A stretch of DNA of 34,081 nt, from positions 1-34,081 of the forward strand of contig JACRDL010000006.1 in NCBI GenBank assembly GCA_016218625.1. Reading direction: 5' to 3'. Positions 22,892-30,927 of this stretch are shown here, in pieces. The notes beneath the pieces are model-generated. The model ran no database searches and was not told the origin of the DNA. It saw only the letters and a list, made by a program, of their open reading frames with translations. Made by a program: the position numbers and the translations under genes. Source of the DNA: Elusimicrobiota bacterium (lineage in GTDB: Bacteria > Elusimicrobiota > UBA8919). How positions within the stretch are numbered: position 1 is the first letter of the stretch; each line of letters opens with the position of its first letter.

Positions 22892-24853
22892 ATGTCGATT
22901 TTACAAATAAATAAAATTCATATACTCGGTTACATCCATCTTAAAAAAGAGATAATGGATTTTCTCTTTGACAGCGGTGCTGTTGAAATTATAGATACGG
23001 ATAGCGGTATTCAAAGGAGCTTTACTCCCGTTAATATTTCCGAAATAGACAAAAAACTTTCCGAGTTAGATTTCGCAATATCTTTTTTAAGGAAGTTTGC
23101 GGAAGAAAAAATAAAATCTGTTTTATGCAGTAATGAGTTTTATGAAAAAATAATTTCGGAGTTTAACTATGAATATATCCTTCAGTTCTGTAAAAATGCG
23201 GAAATGTCGTTCGCAAAGATAAAAAATTCAAAAGAAAAACTTTTATCACAAAAAAACGGTTTTCTTCCCTGGCTTTCACTTGATGTTAAGATGGATTTGG
23301 TTAAAGATACGGCTACCGCGAGTGTTTTTTCGGGGTTTCTACCGGCTACGAATTTGAAAAAAGTCGGAGAAAAAATCGGGAAAGATGTTTATATAGAAAC
23401 TATTTCGCAAAACAAAAAATATGCTTATTTTGTTCTGATTTGCGATAAAGATAAAACAACGGAGGCGGTAGAAACATTAAAGGAATGCGGTTTTTCAAAA
23501 ACGGTTTTTCCGTCGGAATCCTTATCCGTTAAGGAATATATAAACGGAATTGAACGCGAACTTAAAGCATTATTGGATGAAGAAAAATTACTATTGGATG
23601 ATATAAAAAAACGGTTATCGGCATTGGAAAAACTTATGATAATATACGATTATTTTTATAACATCAAAATAAAAACCACCGCCGGCAATTTTTTGAACGA
23701 AACAAAGGAAACATTTTATCTCTGCGGATGGATACTCTCTAAAAAAGCGGAAGAACTTAAGTCAGAAATAGAAAAAAAATATCCGGAGACCGAAATCTAT
23801 TTTACTAAACCCGCCCCCGCTGAAGATGTTCCCGTTTTTATAGGCAATAACAGATTTACAAAACCGTTCAATTTTGTAACGGAACTTTATGGACATCCCG
23901 TGTCCGGCGGAATAGACCCGTCGCCTTTATTGGCGCCGTTTTTTGTGATATTTTTCGGGTTCTGTCTTACCGATGCCGCATATGGAGTTATTCTGACGAT
24001 TCTATCTTTTATTGTTCTGAAAAAAATGCGTCTAGCGGAAGATATGTCTAAATTTTTTCATCTAATGTTTTATAGCGGTTTGTCAACGATAATTTTGGGT
24101 GCGGTAACAGGCGGCTGGTTCGGCGACCTTTTTGACCGGATGCCTTCCGGATTTTATTTTCTGAAAAATTTCAAAAATTCTCTCATAATGGAAAAAATAA
24201 ATCCCGCCACACAGCCGCTTAATTTTCTGGTTCTCGCCCTGATTTTAGGAAGCATACAGGTTTTGTTCGGACTTTTGATTAATCTTTATTATCAGTTAAA
24301 ATTGAAGAATATATTTTTTGCGGTTTTTCAGCAGATACCGACCATAATTATTCAATTTGTTTTGATTGCTCTGGTAATTTCTGGCATCGGCATTATCTCT
24401 TTTGGAAAAAATGTTTCGGTTGCGTTGTTTTTAATACTCGGATTATCAATGTTAAGTATCGCCTTTACCCAGTGGAAAATAAACAACGCCGTCGGCGAAA
24501 AATTGTTCTGGTCTATTTTTACAAATTACAGCATTATAACAGGTAATTTTCTTGCCGACACGCTTTCATATGCCCGTCTTTTTGCCCTCGGACTTTCAAC
24601 GGGACTTATGGCAATGGCAGTCAATGAAATATCTTTTCTGGTTCTGAAACTTCCGTATTATATTGGCGTGATTCCGATGATTATTTTTCTGGTTGCCGGG
24701 CATCTATTAAACATTGCAATAAATATGCTCGGCGCATATGTGCATACAAGTCGTCTTCAGTATCTTGAATTTTTCTCAAAATTTTATATATCAGGCGGAA
24801 GGGTTTTCAAACCATTCGGTGAGATAAGGAAATACACAATACAGGCAAGATAA
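22892..24853 (+). CDS. V-type ATPase subunit I (membrane stator, a-subunit homologue)
   Basis: A 653-residue protein with an N-terminal cytoplasmic coiled-coil half (about 1-325) and a C-terminal half with about seven or eight membrane helices. Conserved membrane stretches include 'GGIDPSPLLAPFFVIFFGFCLTDAAYGV', 'GAVTGGWFGDLF', 'LSYARLFALGLSTGLMAMAVNEIS' with the essential arginine of the ion half-channels, and 'LGAYVHTSRLQYLEFFSKFY'. It carries ions past the K ring and anchors the peripheral stalks. Confidence 0.95.
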   Translation: MSILQINKIHILGYIHLKKEIMDFLFDSGAVEIIDTDSGIQRSFTPVNISEIDKKLSELDFAISFLRKFAEEKIKSVLCSNEFYEKIISEFNYEYILQFCKNAEMSFAKIKNSKEKLLSQKNGFLPWLSLDVKMDLVKDTATASVFSGFLPATNLKKVGEKIGKDVYIETISQNKKYAYFVLICDKDKTTEAVETLKECGFSKTVFPSESLSVKEYINGIERELKALLDEEKLLLDDIKKRLSALEKLMIIYDYFYNIKIKTTAGNFLNETKETFYLCGWILSKKAEELKSEIEKKYPETEIYFTKPAPAEDVPVFIGNNRFTKPFNFVTELYGHPVSGGIDPSPLLAPFFVIFFGFCLTDAAYGVILTILSFIVLKKMRLAEDMSKFFHLMFYSGLSTIILGAVTGGWFGDLFDRMPSGFYFLKNFKNSLIMEKINPATQPLNFLVLALILGSIQVLFGLLINLYYQLKLKNIFFAVFQQIPTIIIQFVLIALVISGIGIISFGKNVSVALFLILGLSMLSIAFTQWKINNAVGEKLFWSIFTNYSIITGNFLADTLSYARLFALGLSTGLMAMAVNEISFLVLKLPYYIGVIPMIIFLVAGHLLNIAINMLGAYVHTSRLQYLEFFSKFYISGGRVFKPFGEIRKYTIQAR

Positions 24854-24868
24854 AAAATAGGGGGTTTT

Positions 24869-25339
24869 ATGGAAGGTTTGATTTTGGCTTTGTTAGGCGG
24901 TGCACTGGCAGTTTTTCTTGCGGGCAGCGGTTCGTCAATAGGAATTGGGTATGCAGGTTCGGCGGCAAACGGCGTTCTTTCTGAACAACCGGAAAAATTC
25001 GGCACTATGCTTTTGCTTGTTGCACTTCCAGGAACGCAGGGAATATACGGTTTTTTGACCGGTTTTCTTGTTTTGTTAAAAACAGGACTTCTTATCGGTA
25101 ACATTCCCGCTATTTCCGTTCAGCAGGGTTTTGGAATTTTAGTGGCATGTCTTCCGATTGCGGTTTCAGGACTTATTTCAGCGATACATCAGGGAAAAGT
25201 ATGCGCTGCAGGTATCGGTGTGGCTGCTAAACATCCTGAAGCGGCGATGAGAGCTTTGGTCTACGGCGCCCTCGTTGAAACTTATGCCATATTGGGTCTG
25301 GTCATAACGATTTTTTTACTTAACGGAATAAAAATATAG
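24869..25339 (+). CDS. V-type ATPase subunit K (ring proteolipid), Na+-type residues
   Basis: A 156-residue protein with four membrane helices as two hairpins, the double-hairpin form. The ion-binding glutamate is E137 in GALVETYAILGL. L53, T56 and Q57 in LPGTQGIYGF and Q108 in IHQGKV match the Na+-coordinating set described for Enterococcus hirae NtpK (L61, T64, Q65, Q110, E139), so Na+ coupling is likely. TAGGGGGTTTTATG at the start is identical to that of dapA and gives a strong ribosome binding site, fitting a subunit needed in many copies. Confidence 0.95.
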   Translation: MEGLILALLGGALAVFLAGSGSSIGIGYAGSAANGVLSEQPEKFGTMLLLVALPGTQGIYGFLTGFLVLLKTGLLIGNIPAISVQQGFGILVACLPIAVSGLISAIHQGKVCAAGIGVAAKHPEAAMRALVYGALVETYAILGLVITIFLLNGIKI

Positions 25340-25342
25340 GGC

Positions 25343-25413
25343 GATGCAAACGGATAAAGGACTGATTCAGACGGATTGAATCTGTTTGAATCCTGTTGTT
25401 ATCTGTCTGAATT
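25343..25413. repeat. Nested palindromic repeat (family R1) between subunits K and E
   Basis: Inverted copies of GATTCA(G)AC and GTTTGAATC, and of CAGACGGAT and ATCTGTCTGAAT, fill the gap. Related to the elements at 1287 and 27243. Confidence 0.75.
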
Positions 25414-25422
25414 GTATTTAAT

Positions 25423-25968
25423 ATGTCTATTGAAAATATAATTGAAAAAATATCTTCGGAAACGGAAGAAAAAAAAGTAAAAATACTTAAGGAATCCGGT
25501 AGAAAATGCCGTGAGATTCTTGCAATGTCCGAAAAAGAAGCGAAGAAAATAAAAGAAGAAATGCTTCTTTCCTGCTGTAAAAAAATTAAAGAAGAACATA
25601 GCAGAAAAATTTTGCTTACAAATTTAGAAATAAAAAAGGAGCAACTTTCAGAAAAAAGAAAAATCCTTGATGAGATTTACTTGGAAGCTCATAAAAAACT
25701 TAACGGTCTTTCCCGCGAAAAAATTGTAAAAATTATATCGGAAAAACTAATGGAAAATGCTTTTGTCGGAGATGAGGTTTCGGTTTCCGCAAAATATAAG
25801 GATAATTTTCCAAAACCTGCAAATGTCAAAATTAAATTTGACGATATTGATAGTATTTTCATAATAAAAAAAGCCACTTCAGAAATCAGATTTTCTTTTG
25901 AGGAACTGATTTCAGAATTGAAAGAAAAGACCGAAAGAAAATTATCGGAGATTTTATTAAATGATTAA
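25423..25968 (+). CDS. V-type ATPase subunit E (peripheral stalk)
   Basis: A 181-residue protein with a long N-terminal charged helix ('ENIIEKISSETEEKKVKILKESGRKCREILAMSEKEAKKIKEE') and a C-terminal globular part with 'EIRFSFEELISELKEKTERKLSEIL', the subunit E pattern. It pairs with the G/H-like protein to form the stalk. No ribosome binding site is visible because the R1 repeat ends just before the ATG. It overlaps subunit C by 8 bp. Confidence 0.85.
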   Translation: MSIENIIEKISSETEEKKVKILKESGRKCREILAMSEKEAKKIKEEMLLSCCKKIKEEHSRKILLTNLEIKKEQLSEKRKILDEIYLEAHKKLNGLSREKIVKIISEKLMENAFVGDEVSVSAKYKDNFPKPANVKIKFDDIDSIFIIKKATSEIRFSFEELISELKEKTERKLSEILLND

Positions 25969-26932
25969 TTCAAATACAAAATATGCTTACAGCGTCGGCA
26001 AAATCAGAGCACTTGAAACACGGCTTATAAATCCTTCACAGATGGAAAAGGTCTGGCAACAAACGGGATTTAATTCCGCTGCGGGTTTTTTTGAGGAAAA
26101 ATACGAACTTACAAATTTTGCCGAAGATAATTTTGAATATCAACTGAATGAACATCTGGGAAAGACCATAAAAACACTTAAAGATATTGCAGTTGAATGC
26201 CGTCTATTCGGTGTTTTTTTGCTGAAATACGATTTTCATAATTTTAAAGTTCTTTCCCGCCTGACGACCGTCGGGCAGGCCAAAAATTTATCGGATAGTT
26301 TTATTTTACCGTCTGGTAATTTTTCAAAAGAGGAACTTACCGAAATGTTCAAGGCGTTTAATTTTAGCAAGTTTAATGAAATATCAGATGTAATTCCGCT
26401 TCGGCTTTCCGCGATTTTTAAGTCGGATAAAAAAACCGCCGGTTCGCAATCGGACTATTACCTTGAACAATTGCTTTTTGATGTTTCGGTTATGACTGCG
26501 AAAAAATATAAAAATGATTTTCTGGTAGATTTTATAAAAAAGCAGATTGACATTAAAAATTTAAGCACATTTTACAGGTCCGTAAAACAAAAAAAAGAAA
26601 AAGATTTTCTAAAAAGATATTTGCTTGCCAACGGCTATATCGACAAAGAAATTTTTTTAACTGCATTTTCCAACCCGACTGCCATTAAAATCCCGCAGTA
26701 TGAAAAACTGCTTGTTGCGGTGAAAAATGATTTTGAGAAAGATGCTGATGATTTTATTACGGAATATATCGGTCCCGCAAAACACATTTCTTTCGGAATC
26801 ACGCCACTTATCGGCTATCTCTGGGCCAAGGAGATTGAACTGAAAAATGTTCGTATTATTTTGTACGGGAAAATTAATAATTTTGAAAAAGAAGAGGTTT
26901 TTGCCCAATTGAGGATTCCATATGTCCAGTAA
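25961..26932 (+). CDS. V-type ATPase subunit C (rotor-ring adaptor)
   Basis: A 323-residue, mostly helical protein. 'KYAYSVGKIRALETRLINPSQMEKV' at the start and the late 'SFGITPLIGYLWAKEIELKNVRIILYGK' are the conserved ends of the bacterial/archaeal subunit C/d family, which forms the funnel between the K ring and the central stalk. A hairpin at 26259-26280 is read in frame as SRLTTVGQAK. It overlaps subunits E and F. Confidence 0.92.
   Translation: MINSNTKYAYSVGKIRALETRLINPSQMEKVWQQTGFNSAAGFFEEKYELTNFAEDNFEYQLNEHLGKTIKTLKDIAVECRLFGVFLLKYDFHNFKVLSRLTTVGQAKNLSDSFILPSGNFSKEELTEMFKAFNFSKFNEISDVIPLRLSAIFKSDKKTAGSQSDYYLEQLLFDVSVMTAKKYKNDFLVDFIKKQIDIKNLSTFYRSVKQKKEKDFLKRYLLANGYIDKEIFLTAFSNPTAIKIPQYEKLLVAVKNDFEKDADDFITEYIGPAKHISFGITPLIGYLWAKEIELKNVRIILYGKINNFEKEEVFAQLRIPYVQ
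26259..26280. repeat. REP-like hairpin inside subunit C gene
   Basis: GCCTGACGAC and GTCGGGCAGGC form a GC-rich imperfect hairpin in an AT-rich gene and are read in frame as RLTTVGQA. It resembles a dispersed palindromic element. Confidence 0.5.
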
Positions 26933-27236
26933 AATATGTTTTATAGGGGTTAAAGATACGGTTGATATGTGGCGTATTTTTGGAGTCGATGTTTTTTATT
27001 CTAAAAATTTCGCTGAAACTAAAAATCATATTTTCCGCGCGGTTGAAGAAAAATATGAGTTAATATATGTCACGGGTGAAATTAACAGCAGTGTTTTTAA
27101 GGAGATTGAACGACTGAATCATTCAAAAGTTGCGTTAATAACTATATTACCCGTAGTTCAACCGCCGGAAATTAACTGGGCAGATGAGACATTAAAACAT
27201 TTGTCAATAAAAGCGGTCGGAAGCAGTATTAAATAA
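26922..27236 (+). CDS. V-type ATPase subunit F
   Basis: A 104-residue Rossmann-like protein. 'KICFIGVKDTVDMWRIFGVDVF' at the start and 'YELIYVTGEINSSVFKEIERLNHSKVALITILPV' match the small central-stalk subunit F. It overlaps subunit C by 11 bp. An R1 repeat separates it from subunit A. Confidence 0.9.
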   Translation: MSSKICFIGVKDTVDMWRIFGVDVFYSKNFAETKNHIFRAVEEKYELIYVTGEINSSVFKEIERLNHSKVALITILPVVQPPEINWADETLKHLSIKAVGSSIK

Positions 27237-27242
27237 GATAAA

Positions 27243-27363
27243 ACGATTCAGACAGATGAGAAACATGGATGAAAACGGATGAAGTCGCGGATTCAGACAG
27301 ATATAAATCCGTTTGCATCCGAAATAATCCGTCTGAATCTGCGTTTTTATCCGTTTGAATCGT
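27243..27363. repeat. Nested palindromic repeat (family R1) between subunits F and A
   Basis: Outer arms ACGATTCA (27243-27250) and TGAATCGT (27356-27363) are perfect complements. Inner arms GATTCAGAC and GTCTGAATC (near 27289 and 27330), and AACGGAT and ATCCGTT, are nested. GATTCAGACAGAT occurs twice. Confidence 0.85.
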
Positions 27364-27380
27364 CGTTATAAGGAAAAATT

Positions 27381-29114
27381 ATGTCAAAAGGAAAAATTGT
27401 AAAGGTCTCGGGACCTTTGGTTGTTGCAGAAGGACTTGAGAATGTAAAGATGTACGAGGTGGTCAGAGTCGGCGAGAAAAAATTAATCGGCGAGGTACTT
27501 GAATTAAAAGACAATTTTGCGTCAATTCAGGTCTATGAGGAAACATCCGGCGTGGGCCCCGGCGAGCCGGTGTTTGCAACGGGGTTTCCTCTTTCCGTGG
27601 AGTTGGGACCCGGGCTTATCGGTTCTATTTTTGACGGCATTCAGAGGCCGCTGGATATTATTTCAAACAATTTCGGAGATTTTATCGCCCGCGGAATTGA
27701 TGTTCCCGCGCTTAACAGAGTTAAAAAATGGCATTTTACACCCATGTTAAAAAGAGGAGATGATGTGATTACCGGTGATATTTTAGGCGAGGTTCAGGAG
27801 ACATCGCTTGTCAAACAAAAAATAATGGTGCCGCCCGGTGCGGAAGGAAAAATAATAAAAATTTCAGAGGGTAATTTTACGGTTGAAGAAACGGTCGTGG
27901 AAATAAAATCGGAAAAAACGGAAACGGTGCACAAAATTTCTTTGTTACAAAAGTGGCCTGTAAGAAAACCGCGGCTTTATCGCGAAAAACTTCCGCCGGC
28001 GGAAATGCTTATTACGGGACAAAGGGTTATTGATACATTTTTTCCCGTCGCTAAAGGCGGCTCGGCATGTATTCCCGGACCTTTCGGCAGCGGTAAGACC
28101 GTCGTTCAGCATCAGATTTCCAAATGGTCGGATGCCGACATAATAGTTTTTGTCGGCTGCGGCGAAAGAGGAAACGAAATGGCGGATGTGCTTCTGGAGT
28201 TCCCTCAATTAAAAGACCCGAAAACAAACGAGCCGCTTATTAAAAGAACGGTGCTTATAGCAAACACATCAAACATGCCGGTTGCCGCCCGGGAATCGTC
28301 CGTCTATACGGGAATTACCATAGCGGAATATTTCCGTGATATGGGCTACACCGTCGCACTTATGGCCGACTCAACCAGTCGCTGGGCTGAAGCGCTGCGG
28401 GAAATTTCCGGCCGTCTTGAAGAGATGCCCGGTGACGAGGGATATCCCGCCTATCTTTCTACCCGTCTTGCGGAGTTTTACGAGCGTGCAGGTTGTGTAA
28501 TCTGTTCGGGAAGCGATGAGCGTCTCGGTGCCTTAACGATTATCGGTTCCGTTTCTCCTCCCGGCGGCGATTTATCGGACCCTGTCGTTCAGGCAACATT
28601 GCGGATTGTAAAGGTTTTCTGGTCGTTAGAAGATAAACTTGCATTTGCCCGCCATTTTCCGGCAATCTCATGGCTTAGAAGTTATTCGCTTTATGTTGAA
28701 TCATTTTCTTCGTATCTGTCAAAAAATATAGCGGGTGATTTCTTATCGTATAGAAAAACGGCTCTTCGGATTTTACAGGAGGAGGCATCGCTTGAGGAAA
28801 TTGTCCGTCTCGTGGGAATTGAGGCACTTACACCGTCGGAGCGGCTTATTTTGGTAACAGCGAAATCAATAAGAGAGGATTTTTTGCATCAGGTTGCGTT
28901 TGACCCCGAGGATACTTACACACCGTTGAGCGTTCAATACAGTATGCTGAAAATTATAATTCTTCTTCACAATAAATGCGAAAAACTTTTATCTACGGGA
29001 GCGACGATAGATGAAGTCGCTTCTTTAGGTGTGAGGGAAAAAATCGCACGGATGAAATTTTTCAAGGATGATGCATTAGAAAAATTTGACTCTCTTATAA
29101 AGGAGGTGAGATAA
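27381..29114 (+). CDS. V-type ATPase catalytic subunit A
   Basis: At 577 residues it is close to the usual length. The P-loop GPFGSGKTV is at 233-241, followed by '[14 protein letters not shown]', the catalytic glutamate region, '[34 protein letters not shown]' and '[20 protein letters not shown]'. The non-homologous insertion typical of subunit A is present ('[16 protein letters not shown]'). AAGGA precedes the ATG. Normally subunits B and D follow; here the next gene is a small lipoprotein and then a terminator. Confidence 0.97.
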   Translation: MSKGKIVKVSGPLVVAEGLENVKMYEVVRVGEKKLIGEVLELKDNFASIQVYEETSGVGPGEPVFATGFPLSVELGPGLIGSIFDGIQRPLDIISNNFGDFIARGIDVPALNRVKKWHFTPMLKRGDDVITGDILGEVQETSLVKQKIMVPPGAEGKIIKISEGNFTVEETVVEIKSEKTETVHKISLLQKWPVRKPRLYREKLPPAEMLITGQRVIDTFFPVAKGGSACIPGPFGSGKTVVQHQISKWSDADIIVFVGCGERGNEMADVLLEFPQLKDPKTNEPLIKRTVLIANTSNMPVAARESSVYTGITIAEYFRDMGYTVALMADSTSRWAEALREISGRLEEMPGDEGYPAYLSTRLAEFYERAGCVICSGSDERLGALTIIGSVSPPGGDLSDPVVQATLRIVKVFWSLEDKLAFARHFPAISWLRSYSLYVESFSSYLSKNIAGDFLSYRKTALRILQEEASLEEIVRLVGIEALTPSERLILVTAKSIREDFLHQVAFDPEDTYTPLSVQYSMLKIIILLHNKCEKLLSTGATIDEVASLGVREKIARMKFFKDDALEKFDSLIKEVR

Positions 29115-29115
29115 A

Positions 29116-29241
29116 ATGAAAAAGCTGATTTTGGTTCTTCTTCTGGCAACAATAGTAATAGCTGGCTGTAAAAAAGCAGAAGTGCCTGCGGCACCGGAAA
29201 CTCCTGCAGCACCTGCGGCTCCGGAGACACCGGCGAAGTAA
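29116..29241 (+). CDS. Small lipoprotein with Ala/Pro-rich tail (not in the ORF track)
   Basis: A 41-residue ORF with AGGAGG at 29101-29106 and ATG at 29116, one base after the subunit A stop. It has MKKLILVLLLATIVIAGC, a signal peptide with lipobox cysteine at 18, then KKAEVPAAPETPAAPAAPETPAK. After lipidation about 24 residues would remain, essentially a flexible proline linker. Such tiny entericidin-like or spacer lipoproteins are known, but no family is recognised. Co-transcription with the V-ATPase is likely, since the terminator follows within 10 bp. Confidence 0.8.
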   Translation: MKKLILVLLLATIVIAGCKKAEVPAAPETPAAPAAPETPAK

Positions 29242-29250
29242 TATATTGCA

Positions 29251-29293
29251 CAACAAAAAAGACGCTGGATTTTTTCTGGCGCCTTTTTTGTTG
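29251..29293. terminator. Strong terminator after the V-ATPase operon
   Basis: The arms 29251-29269 (starting CAACAAAAAAGACGC) and 29275-29293 (ending GCGCCTTTTTTGTTG) pair over 19 positions with one mismatch and two wobbles around a TTTTT loop. The A-run and T-run would let it work in both directions. Its right end overlaps the -35 box of the next promoter. Confidence 0.9.
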
Positions 29294-29318
29294 ACAAAAT
29301 GTATTATTATTGTAAAAT
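29291..29318 (+). promoter_or_regulatory. Promoter for moaA
   Basis: Consensus TTGACA (29291-29296) and TAAAAT (29313-29318) with a 16-bp spacer, giving a leader of about 27 nt before moaA. No molybdenum-cofactor riboswitch fits in that space. Confidence 0.75.
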
Positions 29319-29351
29319 CAGAACTATTAAACAGGCACTCATCGGTCTTAT

Positions 29352-30305
29352 ATGAAACTCATAGACAAGTTCGGAAGAACTATTGATTACCTTCGGATTT
29401 CGGTTACAGACAGGTGTAATTTGAGGTGCGTTTATTGTATGCCCGAAAAAGGCGTTGAAAACATGCCGCACGATGAAATTTTACGCTATGAAGAAATTCT
29501 GAAAATTGTTGATGTCGCAATTTCCCTCGGAATAAAAAAAATTCGCATAACCGGCGGTGAACCGCTTGTCCGAAAAGGGATTGTTCAATTCCTTTGCGAA
29601 TTATCTCAAAGAAAAATTGATTTTTCAATTACCACAAACGGAATATTGCTCGGTGATTTCGCCGATGATTTGAAAAAAGTCGGTGTCAGAAGAATAAATG
29701 TAAGTTTGGACACGCTGGATGAATTAAAGTTTTCTGAAATTACCCGCGGCGGTGTTCTTAAAAAAGTGACAACTGGAATTCTAAAAGCAAAAGCCGCCGG
29801 AATAAATCCGATAAAAATAAACACAGTGGTGTTGTCAGACACAAATGACGAAGATATTAAAAATTTTATTGAATTTGTCAAAGAAAACGGACTTGTTTTG
29901 AGATTTATAGAACACCTACCAATTGTAGACAATAAAAAAACAAACTTTGCCCAATTTGAACAATTGTTCAAATTGAAATATAAACCGATACTGACGGCAA
30001 TTGAGGGCTTTGGCACCGGCAGATATTATAAAATAAACGGCGCCACGGTAGGATTTATCTCAGCATTATCTCGGCCATTTTGCCAAAAGTGTAATCGCCT
30101 GCGGCTTACTTCAGACGGTAAATTACTATCTTGTTTAAGTTCGTTAGATGTCGTTGATATAAAAAAAGCGGTCCGCAATTTTTTTTCAGATGATAGAATA
30201 AAAAATCTTTTTTTTGAAGCGGTGAAAAACAAGCCAGAAAAACATACTTTTGAAAGTCCGCGGGACTGTATGAATATAAAAAATATGGCTGAAATAGGAG
30301 GATAA
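29352..30305 (+). CDS. moaA: GTP 3',8-cyclase (radical SAM)
   Basis: The first step of molybdenum cofactor synthesis: rearrangement of GTP to the cyclic pterin precursor. At 317 residues it has the radical-SAM cluster motif CNLRCVYC (C22, C26, C29), 'ITGGEPLVRKG', a C-terminal second cluster with C244 and C247 in FCQKCNRLRLTSDGKLLSC and C261, and the conserved terminal Gly-Gly (AEIGG). All key residues are present. An R2-type repeat separates it from moaC. Confidence 0.96.
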   Translation: MKLIDKFGRTIDYLRISVTDRCNLRCVYCMPEKGVENMPHDEILRYEEILKIVDVAISLGIKKIRITGGEPLVRKGIVQFLCELSQRKIDFSITTNGILLGDFADDLKKVGVRRINVSLDTLDELKFSEITRGGVLKKVTTGILKAKAAGINPIKINTVVLSDTNDEDIKNFIEFVKENGLVLRFIEHLPIVDNKKTNFAQFEQLFKLKYKPILTAIEGFGTGRYYKINGATVGFISALSRPFCQKCNRLRLTSDGKLLSCLSSLDVVDIKKAVRNFFSDDRIKNLFFEAVKNKPEKHTFESPRDCMNIKNMAEIGG

Positions 30306-30440
30306 GAGTCGCTCGGCAGTAAATTTTTTCAGACACGCTCATCCGACCGCCCTGTCGGATTTCGCTCTAATCGTCGCTCCTGAAAGTGTAGTCGCTCCTC
30401 AAGGGTCTGATAAAAATTTCTGCCTCGCTCCCGTAAATTT
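30306..30440. repeat. Composite palindromic repeat (diverged family R2) between moaA and moaC
   Basis: The arms GGCAGTAAATTTTTTCAGAC (near 30315) and GTCTGATAAAAATTTCTGCC (near 30405) pair with few mismatches. GTCGCTC/CGCTC words recur inside, as does CCGACCGCCCTGTCGG. No gene is present. Confidence 0.75.
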
Positions 30441-30453
30441 GAGGAGATGAATT

Positions 30454-30927
30454 ATGAAAAATTTTACTCATCTTGACAAAAATGGAAAGGCAAAAATGGT
30501 TGATGTCTCCGAGAAGCCCGTAACTTTAAGGTTCGCAAAAGCGGAAGCAACTGTAAAAATGTCGTCGGCGACGGTTGAAAAAATCAAAAAAAATGAAATA
30601 AAAAAAGGTGATGTTCTTACAACGGCAAAACTGGCAGCAATAATGTCGGCGAAAAGCGCAAGCAATTTAATTCCGCTCACCCATCCGATAAAAATAACAC
30701 ATAGCGATATAAAATTTTCACTTTCAGCAAAAAACGGGATAAAAATAATTTCCGAAGTCAAAGTATTTGATACGACAGGATGTGAAATGGAAGCACTGAC
30801 GATGGCTGCGGTTGCCGGGCTTACTATTTACGATATGATAAAAGCGGTTGACAGGTCAGCTGAGATAACAGACATTCGGTTACTTTACAAAAGCGGAGGT
30901 AAAAGCGGACTATGGAAAAGAAAATAA
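30454..30927 (+). CDS. moaC: Cyclic pyranopterin monophosphate synthase
   Basis: The second step of molybdenum cofactor synthesis, converting the MoaA product to cPMP. A 157-residue protein beginning 'FTHLDKNGKAKMVDVSEKPVTLRFA', with 'IPLTHPI'-type LIPLTHPIKITH, 'GCEMEALTMAAVAGLTIYDMIKAVD' and 'LLYKSGGKSGLW'. GAGGAG precedes the ATG. The last 16 bp overlap the small winged-helix gene. Confidence 0.96.
   Translation: MKNFTHLDKNGKAKMVDVSEKPVTLRFAKAEATVKMSSATVEKIKKNEIKKGDVLTTAKLAAIMSAKSASNLIPLTHPIKITHSDIKFSLSAKNGIKIISEVKVFDTTGCEMEALTMAAVAGLTIYDMIKAVDRSAEITDIRLLYKSGGKSGLWKRK

Noticed and set aside
27237-27380. Possible missing V-ATPase gene between F and A
   Set aside because: The 144-bp gap is fully explained by a nested palindrome; no frame encodes anything like subunit B or D.
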